A DNA stretch of 64,000 bases from Fusobacteriota bacterium (GCA_026387965.1 JAPLKR010000103.1:1-64000), one strand, 5' to 3'; shown: positions 53,785 through 63,440, counted from the stretch's first letter. Numbers and translations are program-made. Notes: generated by a model not told the origin, from the sequence alone.

Positions 53785-56583
53785 TTATTTTTGTAAATTG
53801 ACTAATTTCATAGCAATGTGGTCACTTCCAATAAGTGTATTTGTTATCAAATTGTATGTTGCTTTATTTGAACTGATTGTATTGCCATTTTTATAAACTG
53901 TAGCACTTCCATTCATCACTATTAAGTTGTTCTTCATATCAATTTTGGCTTCTTGAGTTGTAATATTTGCATTTCCAGAGATTTTTGTTTTATTTAGAAT
54001 TTTCACATTATACATCAATGTCGTTACTAAATTAGTGATATCACTTTTTATGTATTGCGCAGTAGCCTCAATATGCATAATATCCACTTGAGGTGTTTCT
54101 ACTCCAACTTCTTTTGAGGTCTTAAATGACGCCTGCCCTTTGGCTAAAATATAACTACTAAAATTATCAAATTCCATAAAGTTTGCTTTGAGTTCGCTTG
54201 TGTCATATTTTACTTTCCCATTTCCTTGCAACTCGACTCGTGATACTACATACTTCTTTGTTCTCTGAAGTGTTGCCTGCGAAAAATAGACTTTCGCTGT
54301 TGAACCCGAAAAATTTATTGGAACCAAAAGATTTGATTTAGTCGCATTAAATCCTTTTGAGTTTTTCTGAACCGTTAGAGGAATCACTGTCCCCACAACA
54401 TTTCCTGTAAAATTAAATTGCATCAGATTCAAATCTCCCGTTGCTTTACTTGCTGAAATTTTATCACCAAGTGTAGAGGTGACTATGGGGAAATTTGCAG
54501 AGAGGGTTTTAGTTTCAAAATTCACCTGTCCACTACTGCTTACCATTTGCATCGAATTATAATTTAGGGCCGACATAGTCGAATAGCTTATATCTCCTGA
54601 CACAGTATTATATGTCAATTTATCACTCTTAATGGATGAGTTTTCTTGAGTTAACATAACATTTCCAGACAATACTAAAATCTTTGTTAATGTGTTATAT
54701 TTAGCAAATTGTGCACTATAATCCATGTCTTGGTTACTCCCAGTAACGCCATTAAGTGTTACGTTTTGAGTGACAGCGTCTAAAACACCTGATGAAAAAT
54801 CCACTGAATAATTTTCACTACTATTAACAATCGAACCACTATTCGGCATATTTCCTTTCTTTTTTACAAGATCATATGTCGCATTTTTAGTGTTCAGTAT
54901 CGAGCCATTGTCGTTTACTTCAACATTTCCAATAACTTGTAGCAAACTATTTCCAGAAATATTTATCTGACCGTCTGTTTTGCCCGTAATATTTTGAGTA
55001 CTGTTAGTAAAATAAACGTTTCCACCTAAAGTTCCATTACCACTCTTAGCGTTATATGTTAAGGTGGTTCCATAAATCAAATACCCCTTATAGCCAATAG
55101 TAATTAGTGATTGTATGGTGGCCAAATTGGTATTTCCATTATAGTTCAAGTGAGTCGCGGTTAATGTGTAGCTGTTTTTTATATCTGAAACTGTAAATTG
55201 AGATACTACATTGATTTTATTTGAAGCGAGATTAAATTTAATGTCTGAAGCTGCCAAAACATAATTCTTTTGTTTTAAAATAACATTACCTATAGCTTCA
55301 ACAGTGCCATTTTTAAAATTAAACACCACTCTGTCAGCTCGTGACTCTTGACCATTATACAATGTGGTCACATTTGAAGCCACACCTGTCTCACTGTTTT
55401 GGTTATATTGTAAATTGCTCCCTACACCTGTCACAAGTGTTTTATACTGAGCAGAATACGTGAAAACACCTGGAATTAAAACGTCTCCACTATTAGAGTT
55501 AACACTCATTTTATCACTAATAAGCGTTTCTCTCGAATTCTTTGCGATAACTTTAGATGAATCTTCACCTACAAATGTTGTGATTTTGGATTTTTCATCA
55601 CAGATAACAGAGGGTGCACGCACAGATAACCCGTTTGAACTTCTAATCACTTCATCACTACCTGAAACAAGTGAATTTACAGCATCAATCGTCATCGTTG
55701 TTGCTATGAAGTTACCAATACTGTCACTGCCGCTAACAGGGCCATCTAACGTAGCTTTTTGTGATATCATATCAAATGCATAACCTTTTGAAGAAACATT
55801 CACATCTAAATACTTTAGGTTAGATGTTCCAAGCGCTCTACCGGTATTGTTTTTTAAATTATAACTTAGTAAATTTCCTTTTAGCGTGATAGCGTCAGCC
55901 ACTACCGCATACCCACCAAACAAATCCATATCTTGGGTGATTGTGTTGATTTTTACCCCATTTGCCCCACCTATAAGTGCAGCAATATCACCCTTATCCG
56001 TTGTGATATTTTGACCATCAATACGAATATTCCCCGAAAGCGTTACAGTTGAGTCACTGTTTGAATACGATGCACTATCGCAAGTAATCGTATAATTTTT
56101 AAAGTCAAGCACAACATTGCCTTTCAGTGTTACTTGTGAATAATCTTGAATAGCTTTGAATGTATCACCAGTAATTTTAGTTCCAGTAGTTTTATTTTCG
56201 AATACTGTTTCACCATTTGCAAGAATCATTCCAGTATTTTTTGTATACTCAATTGCCGATGTAGTGACTGACCATCCTTGGGTATTCTCCCCATACACAC
56301 TACCTGTAAGCGATAGGTTGTCTGAGCTATCTAAAACCCCATTATTTCCTTGTAAAAACCCATTATTAATAGAGGCTTTTACGTGATTTAGCTCGATTTT
56401 TCCACTTTGAGTAGTTTGAGAGTCGGCCACAACCGTATAATTACTATCTATAACATACTTTACTTTATTCATTGAAACCTTATACGTTGAGTCAGGTATT
56501 TTTTCTTCTTTTTTAACATAAACTAATACGATAAATACCGCTATAACGACCACAATAACAGCAATCACAATTTTCTTAAGCAA
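53785..56583 (-). CDS. Membrane-anchored giant OstA/LptA-repeat protein 1
   Basis: 932 residues, several times the length of LptA (about 185) or LptC (about 190). One N-terminal membrane helix (KIVIAVIVVVIAVFIVLVYV) is followed by LptC-like NKVKYVIDSNYTVVAD. The rest is strand after strand of OstA-type sequence (SLTGSVYG, VTLKGNVVLDF, VEAIGNVILKQKNYVLAASDIKFN, LVLSGNVMLTQENSSIKSDKLTYN). No Cys-rich or enzymatic motif is seen. The start is TTG at 56583 after AAAGGAT. By fold it is a long periplasmic beta-groove attached to the inner membrane; the bridge role is inferred. Confidence 0.8.
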   Translation of the reverse strand: MLKKIVIAVIVVVIAVFIVLVYVKKEEKIPDSTYKVSMNKVKYVIDSNYTVVADSQTTQSGKIELNHVKASINNGFLQGNNGVLDSSDNLSLTGSVYGENTQGWSVTTSAIEYTKNTGMILANGETVFENKTTGTKITGDTFKAIQDYSQVTLKGNVVLDFKNYTITCDSASYSNSDSTVTLSGNIRIDGQNITTDKGDIAALIGGANGVKINTITQDMDLFGGYAVVADAITLKGNLLSYNLKNNTGRALGTSNLKYLDVNVSSKGYAFDMISQKATLDGPVSGSDSIGNFIATTMTIDAVNSLVSGSDEVIRSSNGLSVRAPSVICDEKSKITTFVGEDSSKVIAKNSRETLISDKMSVNSNSGDVLIPGVFTYSAQYKTLVTGVGSNLQYNQNSETGVASNVTTLYNGQESRADRVVFNFKNGTVEAIGNVILKQKNYVLAASDIKFNLASNKINVVSQFTVSDIKNSYTLTATHLNYNGNTNLATIQSLITIGYKGYLIYGTTLTYNAKSGNGTLGGNVYFTNSTQNITGKTDGQINISGNSLLQVIGNVEVNDNGSILNTKNATYDLVKKKGNMPNSGSIVNSSENYSVDFSSGVLDAVTQNVTLNGVTGSNQDMDYSAQFAKYNTLTKILVLSGNVMLTQENSSIKSDKLTYNTVSGDISYSTMSALNYNSMQMVSSSGQVNFETKTLSANFPIVTSTLGDKISASKATGDLNLMQFNFTGNVVGTVIPLTVQKNSKGFNATKSNLLVPINFSGSTAKVYFSQATLQRTKKYVVSRVELQGNGKVKYDTSELKANFMEFDNFSSYILAKGQASFKTSKEVGVETPQVDIMHIEATAQYIKSDITNLVTTLMYNVKILNKTKISGNANITTQEAKIDMKNNLIVMNGSATVYKNGNTISSNKATYNLITNTLIGSDHIAMKLVNLQK

Positions 56584-56603
56584 TTGTTTTACATCCTTTC
56601 CTA

Positions 56604-59192
56604 TTAACTCATCTCATTTTTTAATTCATATAAAAAATTGAGCGCCTCAATCGGCGACAATCTATCAAGTTCTAACATAAGAATTTTAGATTCTAACTCT
56701 TTTAACTGCGATATTTGCTCGAAATCCTTTAACGTATCATCTTGATTTTCATAAGTTTTATCTGAGTCAAATAATGAAAGTTGACACACATTTAACTGCG
56801 ATGATACTAGCTTTTTTCTGCTTTCAAGCTCCCGCAGTAAATGTCTTCCGCGTTTTATCACCTCTAAAGGAAGGCCTGCAAGCTTCGCAACTTCAAGTCC
56901 ATAACTTTTATCTGCGCCACCACTTATAACTTTTCTTAAAAAATGCACTTTGCCTTTTTCTTCCAAAACTTCAAAACGATAGTTTTTAACATTTGGGAAG
57001 GCTCTTTCAAGTTCAGTGAGTTCATGATAGTGCGTCGCAAAAAGTGTCATTGCATTAATGTTTTTAGCAATATATTCGGAAACAGCCCATGCTATCGAAA
57101 TTCCATCAAACGTACTTGTACCTCGTCCTACTTCATCAAGAATAATAAAACTTTTATTTGTAGCATGTCTTAAAATATTGGAAACTTCAGCCATTTCAAC
57201 CATAAAAGTACTTTCGCCAAGCAAGATATTATCACTTGCGCCTATACGTGTGAATATCTTATCTACCACTCCTATTTTCGCATGATCTGCAGGTACAAAA
57301 CTCCCCATTTGTGCCATAATGATACACAAGGCAACTTGCTTCATATAGGTAGATTTCCCCGCCATATTAGGTCCAGTTAAAATTAAAAAACGTTTTTCTA
57401 AATCTATTGTGCTATCATTTTTTATGAATTTATCACTACCCACTAATTTTTCAACAATAGGATGTCTTGAATTTGCAAGCTCAATACTCGAATCTTCAAC
57501 TAGAATAGGCTTCACATAGCCATTTTCCTTAGCTACTTGAGCAAGCGTTACGAAAAAATCAAGCTCGGCTATCTCTTTTGCTAATTGATAGATCGGTTTT
57601 GTTTGGATCAGTAAAGTTGCGCAAACTTCTTTGAATTTTTCATACTCTAATTCACTTAATTTTTCTTGTGCCGAAAGTATTTTAGTTTCATATTCTTTTA
57701 ATTCCGGCGTGATATACCTCTCAGCATTGCTAAGTGTTTGCTTTCTTATATAATCCGAAGGCACTTTTTCAAGGTGCATTTGAGTTATTTCGATATAGTA
57801 TCCAAATACTTTATTGAAACGAATTTTTAAACTTTTAATACCAGTTCGTTCTCGCTCTCTCTCTTGAATTGATTCTAAAATCTCTTCTGCATTATCCTTT
57901 AACTGGCGATATTCATCAATTTTGCTATCATAACCTGTTTTTATCATCCCACCTTCTCGTACAGAAAAAGGAGGAACATCATGAATTGATATCTCTAGAA
58001 GTGTAAGTAGAACTTCACATAAGTTAAAACTATTCAAAAACTCTCTCTTTGTTCCTAATATATTAGAAATCGTTTTTGAAACCATGAGAATATTTTTAAT
58101 CGCAATTAAGTCTTTTCCATTTGCCGTCTTGTAAATTACTTTTGAAAACAGTCGTTCTAAGTCTAGAACATCTGCAAGTTCACGCTGAATTTCTTCTCTT
58201 GTTTCAAAATTATCGTAAAAATACTGTACATATTTTTGTCTTATATGAATTTTTTCTATTGAACTTAGCGGACTTAAAATATTCGATTTTAAATACCTTG
58301 AACCCATGGCTGTTTTACATTTATTAAGTACCCAAAAAAGCGATCCTATGTAATTTGGTGTTACCAATTCAAGCTTTTTTTGGGCTGAACTATTGAGTTC
58401 TAACCCTTGCTCTTTTCCAACATAAAGAATGGCTGTAATCGGAATCTTTTCAAAATTGTTTTTCTCTAAAACATAGTCTAATACTTGTGATGCTGAAGCT
58501 ATTGCAGCATTTTTCCCTTCAAGACCTAAGCTTGTTACTTGATACACTTGAAAATAATTAAGTAAAAATGCCTCTTCATAACTCTTTTTTTCAATAATTT
58601 TGATATACACTCTATTAAGTTTTTGAAAATTATCTAAAATTTCAAAAAAATCTTTATATTCTTTCTCGTCAACAATAATTTCAACCGGCATAACTCTTTC
58701 AAGAATTGATTTAAGTCTTTCCGTTTCACTTGCTAGAAACTCTGTTGTATAATAACTTCCAGTTGTCACATCGATATATGAAACGCCAAGAGTAGTTTTT
58801 ATATTCTTAATAGTCAGAATATAATTGTTACTATTTTGGTCAATATACTCCATTTCCATAAAAGTTCCTGGCGTAATGGTTCGAATGACTTCTCTTTTAA
58901 CAAGGCCTTTTGCAAGTCGTGGATCTTCAACTTGCTCACAAATAGCTACACTATATCCACGGCTTACGAGTTTAGCTATGTACCCACTGGCGGCATGATA
59001 GGGAATTCCTGCAAGTGGAATCTCTACACCTTTTTCTTTATTTCGAGCGGTGAGTGTCAAATCAAGCTCTTTTGCTGCAATTTTCGCATCGTCAAAAAAC
59101 ATCTCATAAAAATCTCCGAGGCGAAAAAAAAGAATTTCACTACTGTACTTCGCTTTAATCTCTTTATATTGTTTCATGAGTGGCGTATCCAT
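56604..59192 (-). CDS. mutS: DNA mismatch repair ATPase MutS
   Basis: 862 residues. The mismatch-recognition motif FFRLGDFYEMFF comes early, ILTGPNMAGKSTYMKQ is the Walker A, and IILDEVGRGTSTFDG the Walker B region, with the HTH-like end. AGAGGAGC precedes the ATG at 59192, which overlaps the dus stop by 29 bases. No mutL is in the window. N-terminal sequence resembles Fusobacterium MutS, from memory. Confidence 0.97.
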   Translation of the reverse strand: MDTPLMKQYKEIKAKYSSEILFFRLGDFYEMFFDDAKIAAKELDLTLTARNKEKGVEIPLAGIPYHAASGYIAKLVSRGYSVAICEQVEDPRLAKGLVKREVIRTITPGTFMEMEYIDQNSNNYILTIKNIKTTLGVSYIDVTTGSYYTTEFLASETERLKSILERVMPVEIIVDEKEYKDFFEILDNFQKLNRVYIKIIEKKSYEEAFLLNYFQVYQVTSLGLEGKNAAIASASQVLDYVLEKNNFEKIPITAILYVGKEQGLELNSSAQKKLELVTPNYIGSLFWVLNKCKTAMGSRYLKSNILSPLSSIEKIHIRQKYVQYFYDNFETREEIQRELADVLDLERLFSKVIYKTANGKDLIAIKNILMVSKTISNILGTKREFLNSFNLCEVLLTLLEISIHDVPPFSVREGGMIKTGYDSKIDEYRQLKDNAEEILESIQERERERTGIKSLKIRFNKVFGYYIEITQMHLEKVPSDYIRKQTLSNAERYITPELKEYETKILSAQEKLSELEYEKFKEVCATLLIQTKPIYQLAKEIAELDFFVTLAQVAKENGYVKPILVEDSSIELANSRHPIVEKLVGSDKFIKNDSTIDLEKRFLILTGPNMAGKSTYMKQVALCIIMAQMGSFVPADHAKIGVVDKIFTRIGASDNILLGESTFMVEMAEVSNILRHATNKSFIILDEVGRGTSTFDGISIAWAVSEYIAKNINAMTLFATHYHELTELERAFPNVKNYRFEVLEEKGKVHFLRKVISGGADKSYGLEVAKLAGLPLEVIKRGRHLLRELESRKKLVSSQLNVCQLSLFDSDKTYENQDDTLKDFEQISQLKELESKILMLELDRLSPIEALNFLYELKNEMS

Positions 59193-60117
59193 TACAAAGC
59201 TCCTCTTTAAAACTATTTAGTAAGTCATATACTTCTTCTAAACTTCGCGCAACATTAACGGCTTGTTTTACAGTCGTAGCACCAGAAATACCCTTTAAAT
59301 ACCAACATATATGTTTACGCCCTTCTAACAGAGCTTTCATATCCCCTTTATACTCGGATATAAGCTCTACATGACGTTTAGCCATGTCTATTCTTTCTGT
59401 CTTTAATACATCAGTAAATTTACCCGTTTCTTCAAACTCACGAATTTGAGAAATCAACCAAGGGTTACCAAAAATACCACGAGCTAGCATAATTCCATCC
59501 ACTCCGCTCATCTCACTCTTCAAAATGGCGTGTTCAGGCATAAATATATCCCCATTTCCGATAATTGGTATATCCACTTGCTGTTTAATATTTTTGATAA
59601 TCTCCCAATCGGCTATACCTGAATAGAGCTGCTCTCTAGTCCTTCCGTGTACAGTTACAAAAGAGAGATTATAATCCTGAGCCATTTGCACAAACGAAAG
59701 AGGTTCTTTGTGCTCTTTATACCCTATTCTAATTTTAATAGACAAATCCATTTTAGTGCCACTTCTAAGCGTAGAGACAATCTTCTCCGCTTGCTTAATA
59801 TCTGAAAGTAGCGCTGATCCGTACCCATTTTGAATGATTTTTTTCATAGGGCATCCCATGTTGATATCAAGATGTTTTACCCCACGTGACTCTATATATT
59901 GCGCAGCATCAAGCATAATTTTTTCATCTGAGCCAAAAATTTGAACACTCGGAGTATCGTCAAGGTTAAGAAGTTCCTCACACGTTTTTACGTTTCCCAT
60001 AACAATCGCATTAGCGCTAACCATCTCTGTAAATATTCTATCTGGTAGAAACTCACCCAATATTTTTCTAAATGGATAATCTGTAACACCCGCAATAGGG
60101 GCTATCAATATTTTCAA
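59164..60117 (-). CDS. dus: tRNA-dihydrouridine synthase
   Basis: FMN enzyme reducing uridines in tRNA, 317 residues. IAPIAGVTDYPFRKI at the start, LDINMGCPMKKIIQNGYGSALL with the catalytic Cys, SIKIRIGYKE, VHGRTREQLYSG and IPIIGNGDIFMPEHA. Start is TTG at 60117 with GGAGAT upstream. DusB-type by length. It heads the long cluster and its leader holds a large hairpin. Confidence 0.92.
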   Translation of the reverse strand: MKILIAPIAGVTDYPFRKILGEFLPDRIFTEMVSANAIVMGNVKTCEELLNLDDTPSVQIFGSDEKIMLDAAQYIESRGVKHLDINMGCPMKKIIQNGYGSALLSDIKQAEKIVSTLRSGTKMDLSIKIRIGYKEHKEPLSFVQMAQDYNLSFVTVHGRTREQLYSGIADWEIIKNIKQQVDIPIIGNGDIFMPEHAILKSEMSGVDGIMLARGIFGNPWLISQIREFEETGKFTDVLKTERIDMAKRHVELISEYKGDMKALLEGRKHICWYLKGISGATTVKQAVNVARSLEEVYDLLNSFKEELCNGYATHETI

Positions 60118-60139
60118 TTTATCTCCAAATTTAAGACAA

Positions 60140-60190
60140 ATTTCCCCAAGTTAATCACTTTCTGAAGTGCAAGTGATTATGTGGGGATTT
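60140..60190. other. Large conserved-looking hairpin in the dus leader
   Basis: TCCCCAAGTTAATCACTT and AAGTGATTATGTGGGGA are complementary apart from a small internal loop, around a ten-base loop. On the minus strand it lies in the dus 5' leader, some 20 bases before the ribosome site. No T run follows on the minus strand, so it is more likely a regulatory or RNA-stability structure than a terminator. Confidence 0.5.
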
Positions 60191-60272
60191 TCTCTCACAT
60201 AATTAATTAGTCAATTCTATAATTATATTGTATCACAAAGCTTTTTAAAAGTTCAACTTAAAAACAATTGAA

Positions 60273-60301
60273 TTGACAATTTTTATACTTTTTTGTATAA
60301 T
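60273..60301 (+). promoter_or_regulatory. Consensus promoter of the Bax-inhibitor-type gene
   Basis: TTGACA, 17 bases, TATAAT: full sigma70 consensus. The leader is about 22 bases to the GAGGAGGTG ribosome site region. Confidence 0.9.
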
Positions 60302-60329
60302 TGAGAGTGAAATATGAGGAGGTGATATA

Positions 60330-61046
60330 ATGTTTCGTTCAAGACAAAAATTTGGAATATCCATGATGAGCCAATATGCAAACGTAACTAATCCAGCAAT
60401 AATGAAATTTATGGCAGCTACTTTTGGTTGGATGTTTATGGGTCTATTGTGTACAGCTCTATCAGCTTATATAGTCCTTTCTTCTTCTGAGCTTACCAAT
60501 ATGGTTGTAAAATCTTTTACACTCGTAATCATTTTGCAATTTGCCATTGTAATTATTCTAGGATTTGCTTTTAATAAGCTCTCTGTCACTGCAGCACGTG
60601 GGCTATTTATTTTCTACTCACTTTTAACAGGAGTTACACTTTCAATATTTGCGTTGATATTTACACCGTATTCAATCATTACTGCTTTGATTATCACTGC
60701 GGTTATATTTGGTGTAATGAGCTTATATGGATATACGACTAAAGAAGATTTGTCGAAATTTAGGTCTCTTCTCATGATGGGCTTAATATTTATTGTTGTT
60801 GCATCACTTGTGAATATATTTCTTCACTCGCCGATGCTTTACTATGTTGTTAGTTATCTTGGTGTAATCGTATTCACTGCACTTATTGGATACGATGTTA
60901 ATAGAATCAAATATATGGCCATTCAGTCACAGTATAGTGACGCAGTGTCTCTGAAAAAATTGGCAATATTTGGTGCATTACAATTATACCTGGATTTTAT
61001 TAACTTATTTATCTTCCTTCTCCAAATATTTGGAAGAAGAAATTAG
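60330..61046 (+). CDS. Bax inhibitor-1/YccA family membrane protein
   Basis: 238 residues, seven predicted helices. FMAATFGWMFMGLLCTALSAYIV, VFGVMSLYGYTTKEDLSKFRSLLMMGLI and VFTALIGYDVNRIK are family hallmarks, ending in ALQLYLDFINLFIFLLQIFGRRN. Such proteins act as pH-sensitive calcium leak channels or modulate FtsH. GAGGAGGTG precedes the ATG. Monocistronic, with rpsT transcribed from its own promoter downstream. Confidence 0.92.
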   Translation: MFRSRQKFGISMMSQYANVTNPAIMKFMAATFGWMFMGLLCTALSAYIVLSSSELTNMVVKSFTLVIILQFAIVIILGFAFNKLSVTAARGLFIFYSLLTGVTLSIFALIFTPYSIITALIITAVIFGVMSLYGYTTKEDLSKFRSLLMMGLIFIVVASLVNIFLHSPMLYYVVSYLGVIVFTALIGYDVNRIKYMAIQSQYSDAVSLKKLAIFGALQLYLDFINLFIFLLQIFGRRN

Positions 61047-61059
61047 TATTTCAAAAACA

Positions 61060-61088
61060 TTGAAATTCTGATTTATTTATGGTACAAT
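61060..61088 (+). promoter_or_regulatory. Promoter of rpsT
   Basis: TTGAAA, 17 bases, TACAAT; the leader to the UUG start is about 45 bases and includes GGGAGGC. Confidence 0.75.
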
Positions 61089-61135
61089 ATACTATAAAAA
61101 CTATTTTATGAATTAACTTAAGGGAGGCTATTCAA

Positions 61136-61402
61136 TTGGCACATTCAAAATCAGCAAAAAAAAGAATAAGAACTAACGAGAAAAGTAAAGACAGAAACAA
61201 AAGTATTAAGAGCAGAGTTAAAACATTTATCAAATCTTACGAAGCTAAACTAATCGCAGGAAATGCAGAAGAGGCTAAAGCATCTTTAGAAGCAGCTTGT
61301 AGAGAGATTGATAAATCAGTTTCTAAAGGGATTACTCATAGAAATACAGCAGCTAGAAAGAAATCTAGACTTACTGTTTCTTTCAACAAAGCTCAAGCTT
61401 AA
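61136..61402 (+). CDS. rpsT: 30S ribosomal protein S20
   Basis: 88 residues, highly basic: AHSKSAKKRIRTNEKSKDRN at the start and THRNTAARKKSRLTV near the end, typical of S20. It binds 16S rRNA early in 30S assembly. The start codon is TTG (UUG) with GGGAGGC upstream, the same unusual start known for E. coli rpsT, where S20 limits its own translation. A strong terminator follows. Confidence 0.96.
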   Translation: MAHSKSAKKRIRTNEKSKDRNKSIKSRVKTFIKSYEAKLIAGNAEEAKASLEAACREIDKSVSKGITHRNTAARKKSRLTVSFNKAQA

Positions 61403-61409
61403 GTAATAG

Positions 61410-61450
61410 AAAAAAAGCGTTACCATCACAGTGATGGTAACGCTTTTTTT
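61410..61450. terminator. Strong bidirectional terminator after rpsT
   Basis: GCGTTACCATCAC and its complement form a long stem flanked by seven A and eight T. It ends rpsT and the convergent VOC gene. Confidence 0.92.
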
Positions 61451-61451
61451 T

Positions 61452-61826
61452 CTATGCTCTCGAATGAATTCCGAAAGTGTTTCCTTCCGTGTCTTGGCAA
61501 ATGGATACAAAACCATTATCACCAATTTCAAATTTTGTATGAATCACTTTTCCCCCAGCATTAACAACTCTTCCCTCTTCTGACTTACAATTTTCTGAGT
61601 CAAAATATACAATCGTTCCAGTTGCCGAAGGAGCCATGCATTTATGCTTAACTAAAGCACCTGCAGCACCATACTCCTTGCTATTTATCTCATGAGGAAA
61701 AATAGCCATCTCAACTTCATTTGCTGTATACGGTATAAATTTAACATTTAATATCATCTCGTAAAACTTTATTGCTCTTTTCATATCACATACAGGAATT
61801 TCAAACCAACATACCATGTTTTTCAT
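61452..61826 (-). CDS. VOC family protein (glyoxalase fold)
   Basis: 124 residues: VCWFEIPVCDMKRAIKFYEMIL, GGKVIHTKFEIGDNGFVSICQDTEGNTFGIHS. Of the PhnB/glyoxalase-like small single-domain type; the substrate is unknown. The second-repeat metal His/Glu are not in canonical places, so catalysis is uncertain. GGAGGCC precedes the start. Confidence 0.85.
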   Translation of the reverse strand: MKNMVCWFEIPVCDMKRAIKFYEMILNVKFIPYTANEVEMAIFPHEINSKEYGAAGALVKHKCMAPSATGTIVYFDSENCKSEEGRVVNAGGKVIHTKFEIGDNGFVSICQDTEGNTFGIHSRA

Positions 61827-61890
61827 ATTAGGCCTCCTACAGTCTCAATATATTATTATAACATATATTTACATTTCTTTTCCTCAAAAA

Positions 61891-63432
61891 CTACTCACCT
61901 AGTGAAATTTTTCCACCTTTTTTATCTTTTACTAAGAAAAACACAATTGGAATCAAAACTACTGTCATGATAAAACACCACTGAAAACCATTTGCATAGG
62001 CTAAAGCATACGCTTGTTGTAATATTAATTTTGATATTACATCCATAGATTGAACATAAGTAAGTCCTTTCGCTTGAAGTCCATGTAGTAGCTGCTGAAA
62101 GTTAGGATTGAAAGGATTAATGTGCTCTGTGAGGTAAAATTGGTGCTTTTGTGCCATTCTGGCTATAACCGTCTCAATGATAGCGATACCTAAGCTACCT
62201 CCCATACTTCTTGAAAGGTTAAGCATTCCTGACACATTATCATAATCCTCTTTGACAGTAATAAAAGCCATTGCCGCCATATTACATGGCATCATTATAA
62301 ATCCAAATCCCATGGAGAGAATTACACGTGCATCAAAAGCGGTTGACGCCGACATGGTAGGGGAAAATTTTGTCATCATAAATACTGAAATTCCCGCCAA
62401 AACTATGCCAAATATCATGGTTTTTTTAAACCCAAATCGAATCACACCAAAAGCGACAAATGGCATAGAAAAAATCGAAAACAACCCCGCTTCAGAAAGG
62501 ACTGTCCCCGCATCTTGAGCAGAAAATCCTAAAATAGACTGCAAATATTGTGGGATAATTAAGTTCACACCATAAATAAGTAGCCCCGCTACAAATATAA
62601 CAATAACAGATGGCATAACATTTCTAATTTTAAAAATAGAGAGTTTGAGTAGTGGTTTTGGACATTTAAGCTCCCACCATACTAATGCAATTAGTGATAC
62701 TATCGAAGTCACACACAGCACTCTAATCTCTGTTGATTGAAACCAGTTATCCTCTTGACCGTTAGAGAGAAATATTTGCAGTGTCCCAAGTCCGATAATA
62801 AGAAGTGCTAACCCAATATAATCAATGGGAATTTTTTTACCTGATTTAATGGCACTTTCTCGATTATCTTGAAGAAAAAAGTAAACTAGTATTGCTCCGA
62901 CTATGATAATTGGAAAATAAATAATGTATATATCATGCCACTGATAGTTCGACGCAATATAACCCCCTAGCATTGGCCCTAATGCTGGCGCTGTAATGAG
63001 ACCCATTGCAAATACTGCTTGTCCAATACTTTTTAACTTCTCATTTCCTTCAAATGCCTCATAAATAATGGCTTGAGCTGGAGGCAGTAGTCCTGCACCT
63101 GAGAACCCTTGAATAATTCTACACAGTAAGAATATAAGGAAATTTGGCGCAAAGAAACACCCTACTGTTCCAATTCCAAATATAATAATATTGGCAAAAA
63201 AATAGTTTTTTCTACCAAAGATTTCAGAAAACCATCCCGATATTGGAAGTACAATGGCACTAGCAACAAGGTATGCTGTCAGCGTCCATGTACTATTTTG
63301 TGTAGTTACTCCATAAGAAGCCGCAATATTGGGAAGAACAACATTTAATATCCCTGTATCAAGAAGTTCAAGACATGAGGGGAGCATAACAACAAGTACG
63401 ACAACCCAAGGATTGATTTTTTTTCCAACCAT
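61891..63432 (-). CDS. emrB: EmrB/DHA2-type multidrug exporter
   Basis: 513 residues, 14 helices. Motif A region WFSEIFGRKNYFF, then RIIQGFSGAGLLPPAQAIIYE (motif of DHA2), ALGPMLGGYIA and, in the C-terminal half, LLNLSRSMGGSLGIAI. It pumps drugs or toxic compounds out by proton antiport, with the adjacent EmrA adaptor spanning to an outer-membrane channel. It begins 8 bases after emrA. Confidence 0.93.
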   Translation of the reverse strand: MVGKKINPWVVVLVVMLPSCLELLDTGILNVVLPNIAASYGVTTQNSTWTLTAYLVASAIVLPISGWFSEIFGRKNYFFANIIIFGIGTVGCFFAPNFLIFLLCRIIQGFSGAGLLPPAQAIIYEAFEGNEKLKSIGQAVFAMGLITAPALGPMLGGYIASNYQWHDIYIIYFPIIIVGAILVYFFLQDNRESAIKSGKKIPIDYIGLALLIIGLGTLQIFLSNGQEDNWFQSTEIRVLCVTSIVSLIALVWWELKCPKPLLKLSIFKIRNVMPSVIVIFVAGLLIYGVNLIIPQYLQSILGFSAQDAGTVLSEAGLFSIFSMPFVAFGVIRFGFKKTMIFGIVLAGISVFMMTKFSPTMSASTAFDARVILSMGFGFIMMPCNMAAMAFITVKEDYDNVSGMLNLSRSMGGSLGIAIIETVIARMAQKHQFYLTEHINPFNPNFQQLLHGLQAKGLTYVQSMDVISKLILQQAYALAYANGFQWCFIMTVVLIPIVFFLVKDKKGGKISLGE

Positions 63433-63440
63433 TTACGCTC

